Shown here piece after piece: positions 47,801 through 58,600 of a DNA stretch of 64,000 bases. The first letter of the stretch is position 1. Every line of letters starts with the position of its first letter. Origin of the DNA: Sorghum bicolor (lineage: Eukaryota > Streptophyta > Magnoliopsida > Poales > Poaceae); assembly GCF_000003195.3 (NCBI RefSeq), contig NW_018396398.1, positions 395,983-459,982 of the forward strand, given 5' to 3'. The translations under genes were made by a program, and so were the position numbers. Below the pieces are notes generated by a model. The model saw only the letters and a list, made by a program, of their open reading frames with translations, was not told the origin of the DNA and made no database searches.

Positions 47801-48110
47801 AAGTGGAAATGAGAAGAATTGAGTTCGGGTGCAGATTGCAGATCCTGATCTCATAGTATAGAAGAAGCCCCTGGAGAAAAGGATGGACAGGAACCCCAAA
47901 ACCCCTCTTGAGAAAATCTTCGAACACTACAATCTCACCGGCACGGGGGTCGGGGTAGCTCTCCCCCTCTGGCGCCCTCCAGCCGCCGAGCTCTGGGCTG
48001 TGCAGTAGCCCCATGTCGACGAGGTCGTTGAGGGACTTCACACTGCTTCGGGACTTTTTCCATTCCTTGGCCATCAGCTCGGTCCTCTTCTTGGAGTCGC
48101 TCTTCGCCAT
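44898..48110 (-). pseudogene. Tat-2 antisense gene (PF04195-like), spliced, broken
   Basis: Exon 1 (48110-47223) starts MAKSDSKKRTEL and holds the gypsy-type transposon domain: FLKRGFGVPVHPFLQGLLLYY, NSILLISTFIHLCEAYVGIEPHFDLFR (shown here in parts) and the RMRPEVLENAEVQQ end. GT-AG borders give exon 2 (47146-46692, basic with RPRSRPD), exon 3 (46609-46093, Pro/Ala-rich then RHVYVWRQRGDH-like sequence), exon 4 (46020-45822, coiled coil with NKALSAEVNRLRSEV), a probable exon 5 (45764 to about 45645) and a last exon (45535-44898). Exon lengths 888, 455 and 517 keep the frame across the first three joins. A TAG in exon 2 near 47015 and stops in exon 5 break it. The layout matches the Tat-1 antisense gene. 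Confidence 0.75.
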
Positions 48111-48220
48111 TGACGTTGCAAGGGTGACTGTGAGTTGGGAGGATTGCAGGTAGTTGTAGAAGGCAAGAGCGGAAAGCTTGAAGGCGATGGCAGGGTAAGC
48201 AATGCGGGGGTACTGTCAGG

Positions 48221-48230
48221 CTTTTATAAA
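48221..48230 (-). promoter_or_regulatory. TATA box of the Tat-2 antisense gene
   Basis: TTTATAAAAG on the minus strand, about 110 bp before the start at 48110, directly followed upstream by the 71-bp tandem array. Core promoter function is inferred. Confidence 0.55.
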
Positions 48231-48240
48231 CCACAGCTCC

Positions 48241-48690
48241 ACAGAGCACTGTATGCTCGGGGACTGGTCGCTCGGTCCGTCGACTTGGAAATCTAGGGAC
48301 TGCACCGACCACCGAGCACTGTATGCTCGGGGACTGGTCGCCTAGTCTGCCAGCTCGGTAAATCTGGGGACTGCACCGACCACCGAGTACTGTATACTCG
48401 GGGACTGGTCGCCCAGTCTGCCAGCTCGGTAAATCTAGGGACTGCACCGACCACCGAGCACTGTATGCTCGGGGACTGGTCGCCCAGTCTGCCAGCTCGG
48501 TAAATCTGGGGACTGCACCGACCACCGAGTACTGTATGCTCGGGGACTGGTCGCCCAGTCTGTTAGCTCGGGAATCTGGGGGTCACACCGATCACCGAGC
48601 AATGTATGCTCGGAAACTGGTCGACCGGCCCACCAGATTGATAAGTCTATCCGATAGCAAACGAGTATGAGATGCTCGGGGACTGGATAA
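48241..48690. repeat. Tandem array of about six 71-bp units with hairpins
   Basis: The GAGCACTGTATGCTCGGGGA-type core starts at 48244, 48314, 48385, 48456, 48527 and 48597, spacings of 70, 71, 71, 71 and 70 bp. Most units contain CCGAGCA-CTGTA-TGCTCGG, a 7-bp stem with a 5-nt loop. The unit at 48383 has CCGAGTA and TACTCGG, a paired change that keeps the stem. The GCTCGGGGACTGG part resembles the tract next to the 3' LTR (GCTCGGGGACTAGC at 49150-49162). Tandem repeats in this part of Tat-lineage elements are known. Confidence 0.88.
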
Positions 48691-49162
48691 TTTTAATTTT
48701 TTAGACCTTGCTACAAAGTTCATACTTCTCCTTCCAGCAAGCTCGGGGACTACATCGGTACGATGCATCTAGCGATGCATCTCAGTTTCAGAATCTCTTT
48801 GAGGACTTTTCTTTTGACCCTGGCACCACGTGCCTACGTCACCTACTGCCAGGCACGGGGACTAAGTGGGCACACTTCACCTTGCGGTGAATATGCTTGC
48901 TTTTTATAAGGCTATACTTTTCAGAAAAGCAAAGTGGGCACAATTCACCAAGAAAAGAAATATTTTTTCTCAAGAGCACCATGCATTCTTCGAACAACCT
49001 GCTCCTTCGACGACGATATTGATCAACTATCTTTTGAGTTGGTCAAAATACTGTTGCAACTGTTCAGGCGGCTCTCATGCTAATCGAAGACGTCAAGCCT
49101 CATTGGTCGAAGAAGCTCAAGACGGCGTGTTACATCACAATACATGGTGCTCGGGGACTAGC
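48691..49162. other. Tat-2 untranslated region and polypurine tract
   Basis: Non-coding. It contains further single copies of CTCGGGGACT (near 48676, 48735 and 49151). The last, GCTCGGGGACTAGC, abuts the 3' LTR and is the likely polypurine tract. No gene seen. Confidence 0.6.
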
Positions 49163-49615
49163 TGTGGGGGTATAAACCCCTATACCCTTACGGCTAGACT
49201 TGGACCAGGAGGCTTGGCCCATCACGAAGACAGTTCGAGGCTTGATCCAACTACTCGGAGTTTTGCGCAAGGAAACAAGACGTGGAGAGCAAGCGAGATT
49301 CTAGTCGGTTAGAACAGGAATTGATATCGAACTATCTATGGCAATTGTAATCGACTAGGATTAGTTTCCAGATCGGTAACCCTACCCTCTGGACTGTATT
49401 AGGAGGGGCAAGGGACCTCCCTAGGACACATTATTCTCAATCCAATACAATCAGACGCAGGACGTAGGTATTACGCCCACACGGCGGCTGAACCTGGATA
49501 AAAAGCTTGTCCGTGTCTTGCGTCACCATCGAGTTCGTAGTTTGTGCACCGTCTACCGATAAACTACTACCGTGGGTATACCCCAAGGTAGACTGCCGAC
49601 CAGCTTTCGTCGACA
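49163..49615 (+). repeat. 3' LTR of Tat-2
   Basis: 453 bp, TGTGGGGGTATAAACC to GTCGACA. At the TATA position it reads TGTATTAG where the left LTR has TATATAAG. Confidence 0.93.
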
Positions 49616-52600
49616 ACACACGTCATCTAGGGGTTCCATTGGGTGCGTCCAAATTGATTTCTAAGCATATGGTATGTTCCTTGTAGATCATGCATGTATC
49701 TTGCATCAAGATTAGCACTATCTCCAAATAGATCAAACCGAGCTTCCACTTGAGCCTCTTCACCGAAGTACCAACAGGTGCTTCCAAAATGGTTTCTTAG
49801 ACTATGGTACATTAGGCGCAAACTATGCACTTTGCTTGCACCGAAACTAACACTGTTTCTAAATAGACGAAAGCAAGATTCCATATTACACACGTCATCA
49901 AGGAGTTCCATTTGGTGCATCCAAATTGATTTCCAAGCATATGGTATGTTCCATGCAAACCGTGAACCTATCTTGCATCAAGATTAGCACTATCTCTAAA
50001 CAGACCGAACCGAGCCGCCACTTGAGCCTCTTCATCTAGGAGTACAAACAGGTGCTTCCAAAATGGTTTCTTAGACTTTGGTGCATTTGGCGCAAACCGT
50101 GCACATATTTTGCATAAGGATTAGCACTATCTCCAAACTAACCGAACCAAGCTTCCACATGAGCCTCTTCACCCAGGAGTACCAAATAGTGCGTCCAAAA
50201 TGGTTTCTTAGACTATGGTGCATTAGGCGCAAACTGTGCACCAATCTTGCATCGAAACTAACATTGTCTCCAAACAGACCGAAGCGAGATTCCATATGAC
50301 AGACGTCATCTAGGAGTTCCATTGGGTGCGTCCAAATTGATTTCTTAACATATGGTACGTTCCATGCAAACTGTGCAACTATCTTGCATCAAGATTAGCA
50401 CTATATCCGAACAGACCAAATCGAGCCTCCACTTGAGTCTCTTCAACTACGAGTATCATCGGGTGCGTCTAAAATGGTTTCTTAGCCTATGGTGTATTAG
50501 GCGTAAACCGTGCACATATCTTCAACCAAAACTAACACTGTCACTAAACGAACCGAAGCAAGATTCCATATGACACACAACATCAAGGAGTTATATCAGG
50601 TGCGTCCTAATTGATTTTTGAGCATATCGTATGTTCCATGCAAACCATGGATCTATCTTGCATCAAGATTAGCACTATCTCCAAACAAACCAAAGCGTGC
50701 TTTCACTTGAGCACCTTGACCTAGGAGTACCATTGGGTGCATCCAAAATTGTTACTTATCCTATGGTGCATTAGGTACAAACCGGTTAGATATCTTGCAC
50801 CGAAACTAACACTGTCTCTAAACAGACCGAAATGAGATTCCATATGACACATGTCATCTAGGAGTTCCATCTGGTGCGTCCAAATTGATTTCTGAGCATA
50901 TGGAATGTTCCATGCAAATTATGCACCTATCTTGCGTCAAGATTAGCACTATCTCTAAACAGACCGAACCGAGCCTCCACTTGAGCCTCACCTAGGAGTA
51001 CCAACAGGTGCTTCCAAAATGGTTTCTTAGACTTTGGTGCATTAGGCGCAAACGTGCACATATCTTGCACCGAAACTAATACTCTCACTAAGCACACTAA
51101 AGCGAGATTCCATATGACACACGTCATCAAGGAGTTCTATCGGCTGTGTCCAAATTAATTTCTAAGCATATGTACGTTCCATGCAAACCGTGCATCTATC
51201 TTGCATCTAGATTAGTACTATCTCCAAATAGACCAAACCGAGATTTCACTTAAGCCTTTTACCTCGGAGTACCATTGGGTGCGTCCGAAATAGTTTCTTA
51301 GCCTATGCAGCATTATGTGCAAACCTTGCACCTATCTTGCACTGAAACTAACACTGTCTCCAAACAAACCGAAGCAAGATTTCGTATGACACATGTCATC
51401 AAGGAGTTCCATCATGTGTGTCCAGATTGATTTCCAAGCAATTTGGTATGTTCCCTGCAAACCGTGCACCTATCTTGCATCAAGATTAGCACTATCTCCA
51501 AACAGACCGAACCAAGCATCCACTTGAGCCCCTTCACCTAGGAGTACTAACTAGTGCGTCCAAAATGGTTTCTTAGACTATGGTGCATTTCGTGTAAACT
51601 GTGCACCTTTGTTGCACCGAAACTAACAATGTCTTTAAAATGCACCGAAGCGAGATTCCATATGACACACGTCATCAAGGAGTTCCATCGGGTGCATTGA
51701 AATTGATCTCCAAGCATATGGTATGTTCCATGCAAACCATGCACCTACCTTGCATAAGGATTAGCACTATCTCCAAACTGACCGAACCAAGCTTCCACTT
51801 GAGCCTCTTCACCCAGGAGTACCAAATAGTGCGTCCAAAATGGTTTCTTAGACTATGGTGCATTAGGCGCAAACTGTGCACCTAGCTTGCACTAAAACTT
51901 ACAATGTCTACAAACGGACCAAAGCAAGATTCCATATGACACACGTCATCTAGGAGTTATATTGGGTGCGTCCAAATTTATTTCTAGGCATATGGTATGT
52001 TCCTTGCAAATCATGCACCTATCTTGCATCAAGATTAGCACTATCTCCAAACTGATCAAACCGAGCTTCCACTTGAGCCTCTTCTCCGAAGTACCAACAG
52101 GTGCTTCCAAAATGGTTTCTTAGTCTATGGTACATTAGGCGCGAACCATAAACATATCTTGCACCGAAACTAACACTGTTTCTAAATAGACCAAAGTGAG
52201 ATTCCATATGACACACGTCATCAAGGAGTTCCATCTGGTGCATCCAAATTGATTTCCAAGCATAGGGTATGTTCCATGCAAAATGTGCACCTATCTTGCA
52301 TCAAGATTAGCACTATCTCCAAACAGACCGAACCGAGCTTACACTTGAGCCTCTTCATCTAGCAGTACAAACAGGTGCATCAAAAATGGTTTCTTAGACT
52401 ATGGTGCATTAGGCACAAACTATGCACCTATCTTGGACCAAAACTAATATTGTCTCCAAACAGACCTAAGCGAGATTCCATATGACACACGTCATCTGGG
52501 AGTTCCATTGGGTGCGTCCAAATTGATTTTTTAACATATGGTACATTCCATGCAAACTGTGCAACTATCTTGCATTAGCACTGTATCCGAACAGACCAAA

Positions 52601-55600
52601 TCGAGCATCCACTTGAACCTCTTTAACTACGAGTACCATCGGGTGCATCTAAAATGGTTTCTTAGCCTATGGTACATTAGGTGTAAACCGTGCATATATC
52701 TTCTACCAAAACTAACAGTCTCTAAACAAACCGAATCATAACACACATCATCAAGGAGTTATATCAGGTGCGTCCTAATTGATTTTTGAGCATATCGTAT
52801 TTTCCATACAAACCGTGCATCTATCTTGCATCAAGATTAGCATTATCTCCAAACAGACCAAACCGAGCTTTCACTGTAGCCCCTTGACCTAGGAATACCA
52901 TCGGGTGCGTCCAAAATGGTTTCTTATCCTATGGTGCATTAGGTGCAAACCGTGCACCTATCTTGCACTAAAACTAACACTGTCTTTAAACGGACCGAAG
53001 TGAGATTCCATATGACACATGTCATCTAAGAGTTCCATTTGATGCGTCCAAATTGATTTCTGAGCATATGGTATGTTCCATGCAAATCGTGCACCTATCC
53101 TGCATCAAGATTAGCACTATCTCTAAACAGACTGAACCAAGCCTCCACTTGAGCCTCTTCACCTAGGAGTACCAACAGGTGCTTCCATAATGGTTTCTTA
53201 GACTTTGGTGCATTAGGCGCAAATCGTGCACATATCTTGCACCGAAACTAATACTGTCTCTAAGCACACCAAAGCGAGATTCCATATGACACACGTCATC
53301 AAGGAGTTCTATCGGGTGTGTCCAAATTAATTTCTAAGCATATGGTACGTTCCATGCCGAGCATGCATCTATCTTGCATCAAGATTAGCACTATCACCAA
53401 ATAGACCAAACCGAGCTTTCACTTGAGCCTTTTACCTAGGAGTACCATCGGGTGCGCCCAAAATGGTTTCTTAGCCTATGCTGCATTATGTGGCACCTAT
53501 GTTGCACCAAAACTAACACTGTCTCCAAATAGACCAAAGCAAGATTTCGTATGACACATCATCTAGGAGTTCCATCATGTGCGTCTAGATTCTTTTCCAA
53601 GCATTTGGTATGTTCCATGCAAACCGTGCACCTATATTGCATCAAGATTAGCACTATCTCCAAACAGAACGAATCGAGCATCCACTTGAGCCCCTTCACC
53701 TAGAGTACCAACAAGTGCGTCCAAAATGGTTTCTTAGACTATGGTACATTAGGTGCAAACTGTGCACATATCTTGCACCGAAACTAACAATGTCTCCAAA
53801 TGGATCGAAGCGAGATTCCAAATGACACACGTCATCAACGAGTTCCATCGGGTGCATCCAAATTGATTTCCAAGCATATGGTATGCTCCATGCAAACCAT
53901 GCACCTACCTTGCATAAGGATTAGCACTATCTCCAAACTAACCGAACCAAGCTTCCACTTGAGCCTCTTCACCTAGGAGTACCAAATAGTGCGTCCATAA
54001 TGGTTTCTTTGACTATGGTGCATTAGGCGCAAACTGTGCACCTACCTTGCATCGAAACTAACATTGTCTCCATACAGACCGAAGTGAGATTCCATATGAC
54101 ACACGTCATCTAGGAGTTCCATTGGGTGCGTCCAAATTGATTTCTTAACATATGGTACGTTCCATACAAACTGTGCAACTATCTTCCATCAAGATTAGCA
54201 CTATATCCGAATAGACCAAATCGAGCCTCCACTTGAGCCTCTTCAACTACGAGTACCATCGGGTGCGTCTAAAATGGTTTCTTAGCCTATGGTGCATTGG
54301 GCATAAACCGTGCACATATTTTCAACCAAAACTAACACTGTCACTAAACGAACCGAAGCAAGATTCCATATGACACACTACATCAAGGAGTTATATCAGG
54401 TGCGTCCTAATTGATTTCTGAGCATATCGTATGTTCCATGCAAACCATGGATCTATCTTGCATCAAGATTAGCACTATCTCCAAACTAACCGAACCAAGC
54501 TTCCACTTGAGCCTCTTCACCTAGGAGTACTAAATAGTGCGTCCAAAATGGTTTCTTAGACTATGGTGCATTAGGCGCAAACTATGCACCTATCTTGCAT
54601 CGAAACTAAAATTGTCTCCAAACAGACCGAAGCGAGATTCCATATGACAGACGTCATCTAGGAGTTCTATTGGGTGCGTCCAAATTGATTTCTTAACATA
54701 TGGTACGTTCCATGCAAACTGTGCAACTATCTTGCATCAAGATTAGCACTATATCCGAACAGACCAAATCGAGCCTCCACTTTTGCCTCTTCAACTACGA
54801 GTACCATCGGGTGCGTCTAAAATGGTTTCTTAGCCTATGGTGCATTAGGCGTAAACCGTGCACATATCTTCAACCAAAACTAACACTGTCACTAAACAAA
54901 CCGAAGCAAGATTCCATATGACACACAACAACAAGGAGTTATATCAGGTGCGTCCTAATTGATTTCTGAGCATATCGTATGTTCCATGCAAACCATGGAT
55001 CTATCTTGCATCAAGATTAGCACTATCTCCAAACAAACCAAACCGAGCTTTCACTTGAGCACCTTGACCTAGGAGTACCATCGGGTGCGTCCAAAATTGT
55101 TACTTATCCTATGGTGCATTAGGTGCAAACCGGTTAGCTATCTTGCACCGAAACTAACAATGTCTCTAAATGTACCGAAACGAGATTCCATATGACACAT
55201 GTCATCTAGGAGTTCCATCTGGTGCGTCCAAAATGATTTCTGAGCATATGGTATGTTCCATGCAAATTATGCACCTATCTTGCGTCAAGATTAGCACTAT
55301 CTCTAAACAGACCGAACCGAGCCTCCACTTGAGCCTCACCTAGGAGTACCAACAGGTGCTTCCAAAATGGTTTCTTTGACTTTGGTGCATTAGGCGCAAA
55401 CATGCACATATCTTGCACCAAAACTAATACTCTCTCTAAGCACACCAAAGCGAGATTCCATATGACACACGTCATCAAGGAGTTCTATCGGCTGTGTCCA
55501 AATTAATTTCTAAGCATATGTACGTTCCATGCAAACCGTGCATCTATCTTGCATCTAGATTAGTACTATCTCCAAATAGACCAAACCGAGCTTTCACTTG

Positions 55601-58600
55601 AGCCTTTTACCTCGGAGTACCATTGGGTGCGTCCGAAATGGTTTCTTAGACTATGCAGCATTATGTGCAAACCTTGCACCTGTCTTGCACCGAAACTAAC
55701 ACTGTCTCCAAACAAACTGATGCAAGATTTCGTATGACACATGTCATTTAGGAGTTCCATCATGTACGTCCAGAATGATTTCCAAGCAATTTGGTATGTT
55801 CCCTGCAAACCGTGCACCTATCTTGCATCAAGATTAGCACTATCTCCAAACAGACCGAACCAAGCATCCACTTGAGCCCCTTCACCTAGGAGTACCAACA
55901 AAACAGTTTCTTAGACTATGGTGCATTTCGTGCAAACTGTGCACCTATCTTGCACCGAAACTAACAATGTCTCCAAATGCACCGAAGCGAGATTCCATAT
56001 GACACACGTCATCAAGGAGTTCGATCGGGTGCATCCAAATTGATTTCCAAGCATATGTTATGTTCCATGCAAACCATGCACCTACCTTGCATAAGGATTA
56101 TCACTATCTCCAAACTGACCGAACCAAGCTTCCACTTGAGCCTCTTCACCTAGGAGTACCAAATAGTGCGTCCAAAATAGTTTCTTAGACTATGGTGCAT
56201 TAGGCGCAAACTGTGCACCTAGCTTGCACTAAAACTTACAATGTCTACAAATGGACCAAAGCAAGATTCCATATGACACACGTCATCTAGGAGTTCCATT
56301 GGGTGCGTCCAAATTTATTTCTAGGCATATGGTATGTTCCTTGCAAATCATGCACCTATCTTGCATCAAGATTAGCACTATCTCCAAACAGATCAAACCG
56401 AGCTTCCACTTGAGCCTCTTCACCGAAGTACCAACAGGTGCTTCCAAAATGGTTTCTTAGTCTATGGTACATTAGGCGCGAACCATAAACATTTCTTGCA
56501 CCAAAACTAACACTATTTCTAAATTGACCAAAGCGAGATTCCATATGACACACGTCATCAAGGAGTTCCATCTGGTGCATCCAAATTGATTTCCAAACAT
56601 ATGGTATGTTCCATGCAAAATGTGCACCTATCTTGCATCAAGATTAGCACTATCTCCAAACAGACTGAACTGAGCTTCCACTCGAGCCTCTTCATCTAGG
56701 AGTACAAACAGGTGCATCAAAAATGGTTTCTTAGACTATGGTGCATTACGCACAAACTATGCACTTATCTTGCACCAAAACTAACATTGTCTCCAAACAG
56801 ACCTAAGCGAGATTCCATATGACACACGTCATCTAGGAGTTCCATTGGGTGCGTCCAAATTGATTTCTTAACATATGGTACGTTCCATGCAAACTGTGCA
56901 ACTATCTTGCATTAGCACTGTATCCGAACAGACCAAATCGAGCCTCCACTTGAGCCTCTTTAACTACGAGTACCATCAGGTGCACCTAAAATGGTTTCTT
57001 AGCCTATGGCGCATTAGGTGTAAACCGTGCATATATCTTCTACCAAAACTAACAGTCTCTAAACAAACCGAAGCATAACACACATCATCAAGGAGTTATA
57101 TCAGGTGCGTCCTAATTGATTTCTAAGCATATCGTATGTTCCATACAAACAGTGCATCTATCTTGCATCAAGATTTGCACTATCTCCAAACAAACCAAAC
57201 CGAGCTTTTACTTGAGCACCTTGACCTAGGAGTACCATCGGGTGCGTCCAAAATTGTTACTTATCCTATGGTGCATTAGGTGCAAACCGGTTACCTATCT
57301 TGCACCGAAACTAACACTGTCTCTAAACGTACCGAAATGAGATTCCATATGACACATGTCATCTAGGAGTTCCATCTGGTGCGCCCAAATTGTTTGCTGA
57401 GCATATGGTATGTTCCATGCAAATTATGCACCTATCTTGCATCAAGATTAGCACTATCTCTAAACAGACCAAACCAAGCCCCCACTTGAGCCTCACCTAG
57501 GAGTACCAACAGGTGCTTCCAAAATGGTTTCTTAGACTTTGGTGCATTAGGCGCTAACCGTGCACATATCTTGCACCGAAACTAATACTCTCTCTAAGCA
57601 CACCAACTCGAGATTCCATATGACACACGTCATCAAGGAGTTCTAACGGCTGTGTCCAAATTAATTTCTAAGCATATGTACGTTCCATGCAAACCATGCA
57701 TCTATCTTGCATCAAGGTTAGCACTACCTCCAAATAGACCAAACCAAGCTTTCACTTGAGCCTTTTACCTCGGAGTACCATTGGGTGCGTCCGAAATGGT
57801 TTCTTAGCCTATGCTGCATTATGTGCAAACATTGAACCTACCTTGCAACGAAACTAACACTGTCTCCAAACACACCGAAGCAATATTTCGTATGACACAC
57901 GTCATCTAGGAGTTCCATCATGTGCGTCCAGATTGATTTCCAAGCAATTTGGTATGTTCCCTACAAACCGTGCACCTATTTTGCATCAAGATTAGCACTA
58001 TCTCCAAACAGACTGAACCAAGCATCCACTTGAGCCCCTTCACCTAGGAGTACCAACAAGCGCGTCCAAAATGGTTTCTTAGACTATGGTGTATTAGGTG
58101 CAAACTGTGCACCTATCTTGCACCGAAACTAACAGTGTCTCCAAATGCACCAAAACGAGATTCCATATGACACACGTCATCAAGGAGTTCCATCGGGTGC
58201 ATCCAAATTGATATCTAAGCATATGTTATGTTCCTTGCAAATCATGCACCTATCTTGCATCAAGATTAGCACTATCTCCAAACAGATCAAACTGAGATTC
58301 CACTTGAGCCTCTTCACCGAAGTACCAACAGGTGCTTCCAAAATGGTTTCTTCGACTATGGTGCATTAGTCGCGAATCATGCACATATCTTGCACCAAAA
58401 CTAACACTGCCTCTAAATAGACCAAAGCGAGATTCCATATGACACACGTCATCGAGGAGTTCCATCGGGTGCATCCAAATTGATTTCCAAGCATATGGTA
58501 TGTTCCATGCAAACCGTGCACCTATCTTGCATCAGGATTAACACTATCTCCAAACGGACCGAACCGAGCTTCCACTTGAGCCTCTTCATCTAAGAGTACA

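Larger units (their letters stand above)
37873..49615 (+). mobile_element. Tat-lineage Ty3/gypsy retrotransposon (Tat-2), complete but decayed
   Basis: 11,743 bp between ACACA duplications (37868-37872 and 49616-49620), with 453-bp LTRs at both ends. Gag, protease, RT, two RNase H domains and integrase read on the plus strand; a spliced gene reads on the minus strand between integrase and the 3' LTR. By eye the LTRs differ at about 23 of 453 positions, mostly transitions, so the insertion is perhaps two million years old at usual grass rates. The protein content matches Tat-1 in order, but LTRs differ, so it is another family of the same lineage. Confidence 0.93.

Noticed and set aside
48241..48690. 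71-bp repeats as a CRISPR array
   Set aside because: Units are similar along their whole length, with no variable spacers, and lie inside a plant retrotransposon.
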